Shown one piece after another: positions 7,558-14,241 of a stretch of DNA of 15,419 nt (its first letter is position 1; each line of letters starts with the position of its first letter). A program made the position numbers and the translations under genes. Source of the DNA: Scatomorpha merdigallinarum (lineage in GTDB: Bacteria; Bacillota; Clostridia; Oscillospirales; Oscillospiraceae); contig DVJA01000070.1 in the NCBI GenBank assembly GCA_018710885.1, forward strand, positions 1-15,419, written 5' to 3'. The notes beneath the pieces are model-generated. The model made no database searches. It worked only from the letters and a program-made list of their open reading frames with translations, and was not told the origin of the DNA.

Positions 7558-9573
7558 TCACTGCTCGGCGGGTTCAAAGGCGTCCGCACCGTGGTGGCAG
7601 ATCGGGCAGACGTAATCGGCCGGCAGGGTCTCTCCCTCGTAGAAGTGGCCGCAGATGGTGCACAGCCAGCCCTTCTTCTTGTTGACGACGGCGGGGACGT
7701 AGTGCTCGAAGTCCTCGGGCCCGTGCTTGCACAGCGGGCAGACGAAGTCGGCGGGCAGTTCGGCGCCCTCGTAGAAGTAGCCGCAGACCTTGCAGATCCA
7801 ACCCTCGACTGCCGGAGGCGCGGGGGCCTTCTTGGGCTTGATGTGGGCGTGGTAATAGCTGTAGGTGCAGCTCGGCTTGTCGGAGAGGACGTGGGCCTCT
7901 ACTACCTCGGCAATGTAGAGCATCTGCGTGCCGCAGTCGCGCGCGTCGATGACGCGGGCAGAGAGCACGGCGTTTACATGCTGGCCGATGTAACGCACGC
8001 CATTTTGGGTGCGCAGCTCGTCGGGCCAATCGGCGAACTTGTCCACGTCGCGGCCGGACTGGAAGCCGAAGTGTTTGAAGACGTCGTAGGGCACGTCCTC
8101 GGAGAGGATGGACAGGTTGAAGATACCGGCCTTGCCCACCATGTCGCAGGTGTGGTTGGCCTTGATGCAGCTGATGGTTATCTTCTTCGGGTCGGAGCTG
8201 GTTATCTGTCCGGCGGTGTTTATCACGCAGCCGTAGTCCTTGCCGTCTACTCGGGTGGTGAGGATCTCGCAGCCGTAGCTGAACTTGTTGAAGGCGGCGT
8301 TGTCCACTTCAAAGACGCCGTCCATGCTCCCCTTCGTCTCGGCTATCTTCACCTCTACCGGCACGGGCTTGGGCGGCAGCACATCGGCGGCTATGGCGTC
8401 GGCCAGGGCGTCGAGGTCGCCAAGCTGGTCCTCAGTAAGCGCGCTCTTGACGGTCAGGGCCCCGCCGATGAACTCGGTGCCCTTTAGCTCGCTGAGCATC
8501 TTCTTCATGAGGCCGCCGCTGGTGGGCGCCCAGGAACCGTTCTCAATCAGGGCCACCTTGCGGTTCTGCAGGTTGTGGCTCACCAGCTCGTGGATGAGCT
8601 GCTCCATAGTCACGAACACGCCCGCGTTGTAGGTCGTGGCGGCAAGCACCATGTGGCTGTACTTGAAGGCGTCGGAGAGGATATAGCGGGCCGGGGTGAC
8701 GGAGGTGTCGTACATCTTCACCTTCACGCCGCGGTCGGAGAGTTTGGCAGCCAGAATATTCGCGGCGTTCTCCGTGTGGCCGTAGACGCTGGCGTAGGCT
8801 ATCAGGACGCCCTTGACCTCGGGGGTGTAGCTGGACCACTGGTCGTACTTGGCGAGGAAGTCGCCGAAGCCCTGACGCCAGACAAAGCTGTGCAGCGGGC
8901 AGACGTACTTGATGTCGAGGCCCGCAGCCTTGCGCAGCGCCGCCTGCACCTGGGGACCGTACTTGCCCACGATGTTGGTGTAGTAGCGCCTGGCCTCGTC
9001 TATGCACTCGTGCATGAAGTCTACCTCATCGGCGAAGATGCGCCCGTTGAGCGCGCCGAAGGAGCCGAAAGCGTCGGCCGAGAAGAGTATCTTGTCGGTG
9101 GAGTCATAGGTCATCATGACCTCCGGCCAGTGGACCATGGGGGCCATGACGAAGGTGAACACGTGCCTGCCGGTGCTGAGCGTGTCGCCCTCCTTCACGA
9201 TGTGCAGCCGCTCAGAGAGGTCCGTGGGGAAGAAGCGCGCGAGCATGTCGCGTATCTTCGCGTTGCAGACTATCTTCGCCTCGGGATAGCGCAGGGCTAT
9301 GTCCTCGATGGTGGCGGCGTGGTCGGGCTCCATGTGGGAGATGACCAGATAGTCCAGCTTGCGGCCCTCAAGGCCGTAGGCCACGTTGTCAAAGAAGTTG
9401 TGGGCGACGGCTTTGTCCACGGTGTCAAAGAGGACGGTCTGTTCGTCGAGTATAAGATAGGAGTTGTAGCTCACGCCTTCGGGTACGCCATATACGCCTT
9501 CGAACAGGCTCAGCCTGCGGTCGTCGGCGCCGACCCATATCATGTCGTCGGTGATACGTTTGGTGCAGTGCAT
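7558..9573 (-). CDS. Multidomain flavodiiron protein: beta-lactamase-like diiron + flavodoxin + flavin reductase + two rubredoxins
   Basis: This 671-residue cytoplasmic enzyme should reduce O2 to water, or NO to N2O, protecting an anaerobe. Residues 1-250 are the diiron metallo-beta-lactamase domain with all six expected ligands: H80, E82, D84, H148, D167, H228, at canonical spacing. Residues 253-400 are a flavodoxin (FMN loop YASVYGHTEN). Residues 415-580 resemble the flavin reductase (FMN-binding split-barrel) family. The C-terminus has two rubredoxin-like modules with cysteines 594/597/612/615 and 638/641/656/659, only 14 residues between the pairs, where classical rubredoxin has about twice that. 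A single chain could thus carry electrons from NAD(P)H to the diiron site. ATG 9573 was chosen over the ATG at 9615 because AAAGGAGG lies 7 bases upstream. It is a single-gene unit with its own promoter and terminator. Whether O2 or NO is preferred cannot be read. Confidence 0.95.
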   Translation of the reverse strand: MHCTKRITDDMIWVGADDRRLSLFEGVYGVPEGVSYNSYLILDEQTVLFDTVDKAVAHNFFDNVAYGLEGRKLDYLVISHMEPDHAATIEDIALRYPEAKIVCNAKIRDMLARFFPTDLSERLHIVKEGDTLSTGRHVFTFVMAPMVHWPEVMMTYDSTDKILFSADAFGSFGALNGRIFADEVDFMHECIDEARRYYTNIVGKYGPQVQAALRKAAGLDIKYVCPLHSFVWRQGFGDFLAKYDQWSSYTPEVKGVLIAYASVYGHTENAANILAAKLSDRGVKVKMYDTSVTPARYILSDAFKYSHMVLAATTYNAGVFVTMEQLIHELVSHNLQNRKVALIENGSWAPTSGGLMKKMLSELKGTEFIGGALTVKSALTEDQLGDLDALADAIAADVLPPKPVPVEVKIAETKGSMDGVFEVDNAAFNKFSYGCEILTTRVDGKDYGCVINTAGQITSSDPKKITISCIKANHTCDMVGKAGIFNLSILSEDVPYDVFKHFGFQSGRDVDKFADWPDELRTQNGVRYIGQHVNAVLSARVIDARDCGTQMLYIAEVVEAHVLSDKPSCTYSYYHAHIKPKKAPAPPAVEGWICKVCGYFYEGAELPADFVCPLCKHGPEDFEHYVPAVVNKKKGWLCTICGHFYEGETLPADYVCPICHHGADAFEPAEQ

Positions 9574-9610
9574 ATTAAAACCTCCTTTTAGTGCTGTTAC
9601 TTGCGCCAAT

Positions 9611-9639
9611 ATCATATCATCGGCGCCTGTTTGTTACAA
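9611..9639 (-). promoter_or_regulatory. Sigma-A promoter of the flavodiiron gene
   Basis: TTGTAA (9639-9634) and TATGAT (9616-9611) are separated by 17 bases on the minus strand, giving a leader of about 30 bases. The -35 lies in a 12-base inverted repeat TTGTTGTAACAA (9642-9631), which could be an operator. Confidence 0.65.
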
Positions 9640-9694
9640 CAAAAACTTTTGCGTTTTTGCATGTTTTCGTTCAGTATTTACCTGAAGCGGTGAA

Positions 9695-9726
9695 AATAAC
9701 GCCCCGCCAGAACGCGGGGCGTTATT
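9695..9726 (-). terminator. Rho-independent terminator of the M23 peptidase gene
   Basis: A perfect 13-bp stem AATAACGCCCCGC / GCGGGGCGTTATT with a 6-base loop starts 6 bases after the peptidase stop codon. On the minus strand the stem ends in TTATTTTC, a usable U-tract. It also insulates the flavodiiron promoter. Confidence 0.9.
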
Positions 9727-9732
9727 ATTATG

Positions 9733-10926
9733 TCAACCAAAGCTGAAATAACTCTTGGGGTCGGTGGTGGCGCCGTTGACGCGTACCTCGAAATGCAGGT
9801 GCGGGCCGGTAGAGTTGCCGGTGGAGCCGACGTAGCCTATGGTCTGTCCCTGGGTGACGCTCTGGCCGTTTGAAATGGCGAAGCCGCTCATGTGTGCGTA
9901 GAGCGTGACGCGCCCGCCGCCGTGATTTATCATTATGTAGTTGCCGTAGCCGTTGCCGTTGTTGGGTATGACGGTGGCGATACCGCTGTCAGCGGCCAGG
10001 ATGGGCGTGCCGCTGGGCGCTCCGATGTCCTCGCCCGAATGGAAGCGCAGATCGCCCCATATCGGGTGGATACGCGGTCCGTAGGCGCTGCCGGGGCTGT
10101 AACCGGGCAGGGGCCAGATGTACGTCCCGGTGGAGACGATGCTGTTGGCGGCCTCCTGGCGCTCAAGCTCGGCTATCATGCTCTGAATCTGGCTCTCGAG
10201 CTCGGCCTCGCGCGCGAGCTCGGCCTCGTAGGCCTCGCGGTCGGTCTCTATCTGCGCTTCGAGCTCGACTATGAGCTGCTGGGCCTCTTCTATCTGTGTT
10301 TCCAGCGCGGCCTTTTCATCCTCGAGCTCCACCTGTTTGGCGTCGAGGTCGGTGAGCATGGTCTCGTACTCGGCCTGTATCTGCTCGGAGTTCTCCCGCG
10401 CGGTCACATACTGCTCATAGCTGCGCTGGTCGGCCTCCATGATTTCGCCTATCATATCCAGGTTGCTCAGAAGGTCGCCCAGGCTCTGCGAGTCAAAGAG
10501 CAGCGAGAGGTAGGTTGAGCGGCCATTTTCCTCCATGGCGCGCACACGGCGGTGAAACACCGCGAGCTGCTCGTTCTCTGCCTGGGTGGCGAGCTCCACC
10601 TCGCGCGCCTTCTGTTCCACAAGCGACGTGTAGAGGTTGACCTGCTCTTCGATAAGCTCTATCTCCTGACGGTAAACCTCGTTCTGTTCATCCAGCGCGG
10701 TTTTCTGGGCGAGCAGCGTATCGTGCTGGCCTTCGAGCTCGGCCAAGTTGGCCTCCATCTCTTCACGTTTGGCCTGCAGCTCCTCCTGCTGCTCCTCAAG
10801 CGCGTCTATCTGCGACTGCGACACGGCGTAAGCGTCCGTCGCATAGAAGGCCGGCAGCGTCCCCGCCATAAGCACGGCGGCGGCCAGCGCCGCACATCCG
10901 GCGCGCCATTTGCGTGGTTTAATCAT
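9733..10926 (-). CDS. Secreted coiled-coil M23 peptidoglycan endopeptidase (EnvC/NlpD-like)
   Basis: A 397-residue exported protein likely to cut peptide cross-links in peptidoglycan, outside the cytoplasmic membrane, during cell separation or growth. The signal peptide is clear: a basic start (KPRKWR), a hydrophobic core (about 11-28) and a probable cleavage after AYA (residue 34). Residues about 36-260 are two long Glu/Gln-rich coiled-coil stretches interrupted near 135-165, as in EnvC/PcsB-type proteins. Residues 268-397 form the M23 (LytM) domain with zinc ligands H296 and D300 (HSGED), H345 (YAH) and H376/H378 (HLH), so it looks catalytically active. ATG 10926 has GGAGG 7 bases upstream; the earlier in-frame ATG at 10983 overlaps the promoter. 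EnvC-type proteins are often controlled by FtsEX, but no ftsEX is in the window, so the partner is unknown. Confidence 0.93.
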   Translation of the reverse strand: MIKPRKWRAGCAALAAAVLMAGTLPAFYATDAYAVSQSQIDALEEQQEELQAKREEMEANLAELEGQHDTLLAQKTALDEQNEVYRQEIELIEEQVNLYTSLVEQKAREVELATQAENEQLAVFHRRVRAMEENGRSTYLSLLFDSQSLGDLLSNLDMIGEIMEADQRSYEQYVTARENSEQIQAEYETMLTDLDAKQVELEDEKAALETQIEEAQQLIVELEAQIETDREAYEAELAREAELESQIQSMIAELERQEAANSIVSTGTYIWPLPGYSPGSAYGPRIHPIWGDLRFHSGEDIGAPSGTPILAADSGIATVIPNNGNGYGNYIMINHGGGRVTLYAHMSGFAISNGQSVTQGQTIGYVGSTGNSTGPHLHFEVRVNGATTDPKSYFSFG

Positions 10927-10959
10927 AATGTGCCTCCATAGGGGTGATATCGACTTTAC

Positions 10960-10988
10960 ATAATAACACAGATATATGAACATTTCAA
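10960..10988 (-). promoter_or_regulatory. Sigma-A promoter of the M23 peptidase gene
   Basis: TTGAAA (10988-10983) and TATTAT (10965-10960) are separated by 17 bases on the minus strand. Transcription would begin near 10953, leaving a leader of about 27 bases with the GGAGG site. Confidence 0.65.
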
Positions 10989-11004
10989 GTCATGGAGGCG
11001 CAAA

Positions 11005-11029
11005 GAGCGCCCCGGCGTGCGGAGCGCTC
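11005..11029 (-). terminator. Probable terminator of the his-rich/cooT/ycxB-like operon
   Basis: GAGCGC (11005-11010) pairs with GCGCTC (11024-11029), continuing inward by a U-G wobble (in minus-strand RNA only) and three G-C pairs, loop of 5. On the minus strand it is followed by TTT and begins 7 bases after the stop codon at 11037. The short U-tract makes it weaker than the others in this window. Confidence 0.6.
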
Positions 11030-11036
11030 AAAGGAC

Positions 11037-11510
11037 TTATATTTTTTTATTCACCGGGATACGCTCTTTGAAGAGCTGCCGCAGCTCGTCAATATCGCCC
11101 TCTATGAGATCCTTCTTTTGTAGGAGCGTGACCAGCGGGCCGTATATGAGCATGAAAGTATCTGCTGTCTCTATGGCGCCGTAAAACTCGGTGAAGGGCG
11201 TGTAGCTTGCATGGGATTTCAGGCCCTCGTCGTAGAGAAGTATGCGTATATTGTCCTCGGGCGTGAATTCGTCCTTGCCCTTGAGGAGCTTGGCGGCCAG
11301 CTTGTCATAGGGGTTGGGCTTTCCCTCCGGACGGGGCTTGGGCGGCTTGACCTTGCCTTTGGCGGCGCGCTTGTCCCTACCCTTCCACAGAAAGGGATAT
11401 TTGGCGCGGGAGACTATTTCATTCCTCAGCTCCAGCGCATGTGAAACCTGCGGCAGCAGGGCTTTGGTGTTGTAGGCGGTCAGCCTGAACACGAATCTCG
11501 GCTCGCTCAT
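11037..11510 (-). CDS. Soluble YcxB-like (PH-like) domain protein
   Basis: A 157-residue protein of unknown function. Residues about 85-152 resemble the C-terminal domain of the YcxB family: a beta-rich stretch around IRILLYDEGLKSHASYTPF, then an aromatic-rich strand (TADTFMLIYGPLVTLLQKKDL), then an acidic helix with DIDELRQLFKERI. YcxB proteins usually carry two membrane helices before this domain. Here none is present; instead there is a short N-terminal part, then a very basic, proline-rich stretch (about 43-70, many Lys/Arg/Pro). The domain call is from memory of the family pattern. ATG 11510 overlaps the cooT stop by 4 bases (ATGA), so translation is probably coupled. Position as third gene behind two likely nickel-binding proteins suggests a linked role, but nothing in the sequence shows metal binding. 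Confidence 0.7.
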   Translation of the reverse strand: MSEPRFVFRLTAYNTKALLPQVSHALELRNEIVSRAKYPFLWKGRDKRAAKGKVKPPKPRPEGKPNPYDKLAAKLLKGKDEFTPEDNIRILLYDEGLKSHASYTPFTEFYGAIETADTFMLIYGPLVTLLQKKDLIEGDIDELRQLFKERIPVNKKI

Positions 11511-11707
11511 TGCTTCATCTCCACCGGTTCTATAAGTATTACGTTGTGCGTGAGGTCCACGCTCTTGAGATTGCCGGGCACGGCCTTCTTCGCGCCCAGC
11601 ATGTCAGTGAGTGTGACGACGCCGTTTTCCACGGAGATGCCCGAGACGTAGTTCATAAGCGGGCGGCGTTCGCCGTCGATGAGTTCGTATGCGTCGGAAA
11701 GGCACAT
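11507..11707 (-). CDS. cooT: CooT-type small nickel-binding protein
   Basis: A 66-residue protein with the CooT pattern: a Met-Cys start (MCLSDAY), a short beta-barrel with VSGISVENGVVTLTDMLGAKK, and an ending ILIEPVEM. In the Rhodospirillum rubrum CO dehydrogenase cluster, CooT takes part in nickel handling, and the conserved second-position Cys contributes to the Ni(II) site; it is present here as Cys2. Homologues occur in many anaerobes without a coo cluster, so the client enzyme is not fixed by the name. ATG 11707 lies 3 bases after the histidine-rich gene, with GGGGG about 8 bases upstream, and the gene overlaps the next by 4 bases. The histidine-rich partner upstream and the divergent CooC-type ATPase at 12262 support a nickel role. 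Confidence 0.82.
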   Translation of the reverse strand: MCLSDAYELIDGERRPLMNYVSGISVENGVVTLTDMLGAKKAVPGNLKSVDLTHNVILIEPVEMKQ

Positions 11708-11710
11708 GGT

Positions 11711-12019
11711 CTATTCCCCCTTCATCAGCCGGAGGGCCTCCTCCAGCTTGTCGTTGCAGTGCTCGAAGTAGTGCACCGAGTCGCCCACCAGGTCTGCCGC
11801 GCCGTGCTCCCCCTGAGCTTCCAGAGCGTGGGCTATGTTATGCAGCTCCCCGGCATGGGAGCGGTTGTGCTCGAGCATATAGCTCATAAGCGCCACGGTC
11901 TGCTCGCGCGTGAGCTCGGGCGTAGCCTCGTGGCTGTGCTCGTGGTGGCAGGCGTGTTCATGTGCGTGGGCATGGCCCGACTGGCTGTCAAAATGTAAAA
12001 GTGTTCTGCGCAGGAGCAT
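11711..12019 (-). CDS. Histidine-rich metal-binding protein (CooJ-like in character)
   Basis: A 102-residue cytoplasmic protein. Residues 16-30 hold eight histidines and one cysteine (16, 18, 20, 22, 25, 26, 28, 30; C24), a probable Ni/Co/Zn binding tract. The rest is predicted helical with further spaced His/Cys (51, 55, 60, 64, 72, 83, 87, C88), which could form helix-face metal sites. I do not recognise a named family for the helical part. CooJ and HypB also carry histidine tracts for nickel storage, but the tract here is N-terminal and no sequence kinship with CooJ is claimed. ATG 12019 has GGAGGG 5 bases upstream and a strong promoter just before. First gene of a three-gene operon with cooT and the YcxB-like gene. 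Confidence 0.8.
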   Translation of the reverse strand: MLLRRTLLHFDSQSGHAHAHEHACHHEHSHEATPELTREQTVALMSYMLEHNRSHAGELHNIAHALEAQGEHGAADLVGDSVHYFEHCNDKLEEALRLMKGE

Positions 12020-12041
12020 GTTATCCCTCCTCTACGCGCTC

Positions 12042-12070
12042 ATTATACCGCTCCCGGGACATATAATCAA
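12042..12070 (-). promoter_or_regulatory. Sigma-A promoter of the his-rich/cooT/ycxB-like operon
   Basis: TTGATT (12070-12065) and a perfect TATAAT (12047-12042) are separated by 17 bases on the minus strand. The predicted start near 12035 leaves a short leader of about 16 bases containing GGAGGG. Confidence 0.75.
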
Positions 12071-12159
12071 GGGTGTAAAGTTTTCGCGGCTCGTTGACAC
12101 GGGCGAAATAATTCAGAAATTTGAAATAACCTACAAAAATATTTGGTGTAACGCCCGAT

Positions 12160-12188
12160 TTGTCTTGTAAAATTGCTCAAAGTATGCT
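12160..12188 (+). promoter_or_regulatory. Possible promoter of the CooC-type ATPase / dehydratase operon
   Basis: TTGTCT (12160-12165) and TATGCT (12183-12188) are separated by 17 bases; each matches consensus at 4 of 6 positions, so the call is modest. A GTCA-N8-TGAC inverted repeat (12197-12212) follows around or just after the predicted start of transcription (about 12195). The region 12100-12220 is clearly more AT-rich than the genes. A consensus TTGACA at 12094-12099 has no matching -10. Confidence 0.35.
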
Positions 12189-12261
12189 AACCTTTTGTCA
12201 AGCGGGTCTGACCTTTATTCAACACGGCAGCCGCTTATGACAGAACAGAGGGGGGCTGCGT

Positions 12262-13029
12262 ATGGCTGAACGCAAAGCCAAAATAATGGCGCTGGCCGGA
12301 AAGGGCGGCGTGGGAAAGACTTCGCTTGCCGCGACCATAGTGAGAGTGCTGACGGAAGAGCGTCCGGGCAGCCGCGTGCTGGCGATAGACGCCGACCCGG
12401 CGGTGGGGCTCTCAACGGCTCTCGGCGTGACGGTGACAAGCACGCTCGACGACATACGCCGCGCCGTTATCAAGTCCGCTGAGGACGGCAGGCCGCGCGA
12501 GGCCATAGAAATGCTCAACGAGTCGCGCTTCCGCATACTTGACACGATGGTGGAGACGCGCGGTTTCTCTTTTCTGGCGATAGGCCGACCCGAGAACGAG
12601 GGCTGCTATTGCAGCGTGAACGCCTACCTCAAGGAAGTGGTGGGCATGCTGGCCGGGGACTTCGACTATGTGGTAATAGACGGCGAAGCCGGCATAGAGC
12701 AGATACAGCGCCGGGTGATGGAGAAGGTCTCCCACCTCATCCTGATATCCGACCAGAGCCGCAAGGGTACGCACGTGGCCGAGACGATAAAGGCCGTAGC
12801 GGACGAGCTCGTGATGTACGAGCGCATCGGCGCGATCATAAACCGCGTCACAAACCCGGAGCTAAACGACTACATATCCATACCGGGCGTGGAAATCCTC
12901 GCCTATATACCCGCCGACGAGTGCCAGGCGGCCAACGACATTCAGGGCAGAAGCGTATTTGAACTGCCCGCAGAGAGTAAAGTGCTTTACGGAGTGAGGG
13001 AAGCGCTCCGCAAAATAGACATTCTGTAA
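12262..13029 (+). CDS. CooC-type (SIMIBI/MinD-like) nickel-insertion ATPase
   Basis: A 255-residue P-loop ATPase. The deviant Walker A motif GKGGVGKT is at residues 13-20, the switch I aspartates at DADP (43-46), and the Walker B/switch II region reads VVIDGEAGIEQIQRR (137-151), close to the CooC pattern. CxC cysteines C115 and C117 lie in GCYCSVNAYL; in CooC this motif sits at the dimer interface and binds Ni(II). CooC uses ATP to insert nickel into CO dehydrogenase. No CO dehydrogenase is visible here: the gene ends 15 bases before a 2-hydroxyacyl-CoA dehydratase family subunit in the same direction. ATG 12262 has GAGGGGGG about 6 bases upstream. MinD and NifH relatives are less likely because of the GCYC motif. 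Family confident; client protein unknown. Confidence 0.88.
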   Translation: MAERKAKIMALAGKGGVGKTSLAATIVRVLTEERPGSRVLAIDADPAVGLSTALGVTVTSTLDDIRRAVIKSAEDGRPREAIEMLNESRFRILDTMVETRGFSFLAIGRPENEGCYCSVNAYLKEVVGMLAGDFDYVVIDGEAGIEQIQRRVMEKVSHLILISDQSRKGTHVAETIKAVADELVMYERIGAIINRVTNPELNDYISIPGVEILAYIPADECQAANDIQGRSVFELPAESKVLYGVREALRKIDIL

Positions 13030-13044
13030 GAGAGGTGTGAACAT

Positions 13045-14241
13045 TTGAAGGACTTAAAGCATTTAATCTACTTTGAGAACCTCCTTGAGGACGCCAACAA
13101 CGAACTCATCCGTAAGGCTCAGGCAGAGGGCATGCTGGCGCTGGGCTACACCTGCTACCACATGCCGGAGGTACTGCTCAATGTGGACAACTGCTTCTCG
13201 GTGCGTATGCGCGCTCCCAACACGGGCAGCATAGACGTGGCTTCGTACTACATGTCAAACTACACCTGTGAGTACTGCCGCGCCCTGCTCGAGCGAGCCA
13301 TCGAGGGCGGCTACAACTTCCTCGACGGCATCTGCGGCGTGGATGCCTGCGCGCAGATGAACCGCTGCATGGAGAACATCGAGCTTCTCAAGTGCGTGGA
13401 GAAGCCCAACTTCTTCGTAACGCACGCCGACATCCCCTACAAGTACACGGACTACACACTCGACCACTACGTGGTGCAGATGCAGAACCGTGTGCTGAAC
13501 ACGATGCACGAAAAGCTCGGCGTTGACATCTCGGACGCGGCCCTGCGTGAAGCCGTGGCCAGACACAACGAGGTATGTAAGGTGATGACCGAGATCAGCG
13601 AGATGCGTAAGCTCGACAATCCTCCCATCACCGGCTACGAATTCCACATCATCAACATGGTCAGCTATGTCTGCCCGCAGGCCCTGATACTGCCCTACCT
13701 GCAGGAGACTCTCGCCGAAATCAAAAAGCGCAAGCCTGACCCGAAGCCCTGGTACCGCTGCCGCGTCGGCATAGTCGGCAGCGAGGTTGACGACCCCAAC
13801 CTCACCCGCATGCTCGAAGAGGCCGGCGCCTTCATCTGCTTCGACCGCTTCTGCTTCGGTATGTTCCCCGGCCGGGAAGTCATAGAGCTCAATGACGACG
13901 AGCCCGCGCTCAGGCAGATTTGCCGCCACTACCTCGTGACAAGCGAATGCCCACGCTTCATGTCCAACGAGAAGATAGAGCAGCGGCGCGAAACCGCCGA
14001 CAGGCTCGCCCGTGAATTTAACGCCGACGGCATAGTCTACGAGAACGTCAAGTTCTGCGACTTCTGGGGCTTCGAGCGGGCTCTGGCCAGCCACATACAG
14101 TTCGAGGAATACGGCCACCCCGTGCTGACCATAGACCGCCCGTACAACGCCAAGACTTCGGGCCAGCTCCGTACCCGCTTCCAGGCCTTTGTCGAATCCC
14201 TGGAGATTAAACGCATCCAGCAGGGCAAGGAGGTCAAGTAA
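13045..14241 (+). CDS. 2-hydroxyacyl-CoA dehydratase / benzoyl-CoA reductase family (HgdB-like, double-cubane-type) subunit
   Basis: A 398-residue iron-sulfur subunit of the HgdB/BcrC/double-cubane-cluster family. Members use low-potential electrons, driven by ATP in a separate activator, for difficult reductions or radical dehydrations. Cysteines expected to bind the cluster are present: C37 in GYTCYHMPEVLL, C97/C102 in DGICGVDACAQMNRC, and C338 in VKFCDFWGFE, with C302 (SECPR) also family-like; C75/C78 form an extra CEYC. The ending GQLRTRFQAFVE (373-384) is the family signature. The start is read as TTG at 13045, with AGAGGTG about 9 bases upstream (the sequence reads TTGAAGGAC); the 398-residue length fits homologues. 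It lies 15 bases after the CooC-type gene and abuts the next subunit. The substrate cannot be deduced. Confidence 0.88.
   Translation: MKDLKHLIYFENLLEDANNELIRKAQAEGMLALGYTCYHMPEVLLNVDNCFSVRMRAPNTGSIDVASYYMSNYTCEYCRALLERAIEGGYNFLDGICGVDACAQMNRCMENIELLKCVEKPNFFVTHADIPYKYTDYTLDHYVVQMQNRVLNTMHEKLGVDISDAALREAVARHNEVCKVMTEISEMRKLDNPPITGYEFHIINMVSYVCPQALILPYLQETLAEIKKRKPDPKPWYRCRVGIVGSEVDDPNLTRMLEEAGAFICFDRFCFGMFPGREVIELNDDEPALRQICRHYLVTSECPRFMSNEKIEQRRETADRLAREFNADGIVYENVKFCDFWGFERALASHIQFEEYGHPVLTIDRPYNAKTSGQLRTRFQAFVESLEIKRIQQGKEVK

Noticed and set aside
6717..7589. A 290-codon minus-strand frame opposite the nucleotidyltransferase
   Set aside because: Antisense to a recognised domain, and it crosses the strong terminator at 7503-7536.
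8575..9591. Long plus-strand open frames opposite the flavodiiron gene (also 7591-8487)
   Set aside because: Both mirror the codons of a well-supported gene with complete diiron and rubredoxin ligands.
12094..12099. Perfect TTGACA as -35 for the CooC operon
   Set aside because: No -10-like hexamer is found 16-18 bases downstream; the weaker pair at 12160-12188 is better spaced.
12226..12259. GCAGCC/GGCTGC pairing around the ribosome site of the CooC-type gene as a riboswitch
   Set aside because: Only 6 bp with a loop of more than 20 bases and no known riboswitch core; could occur by chance in GC-rich DNA.
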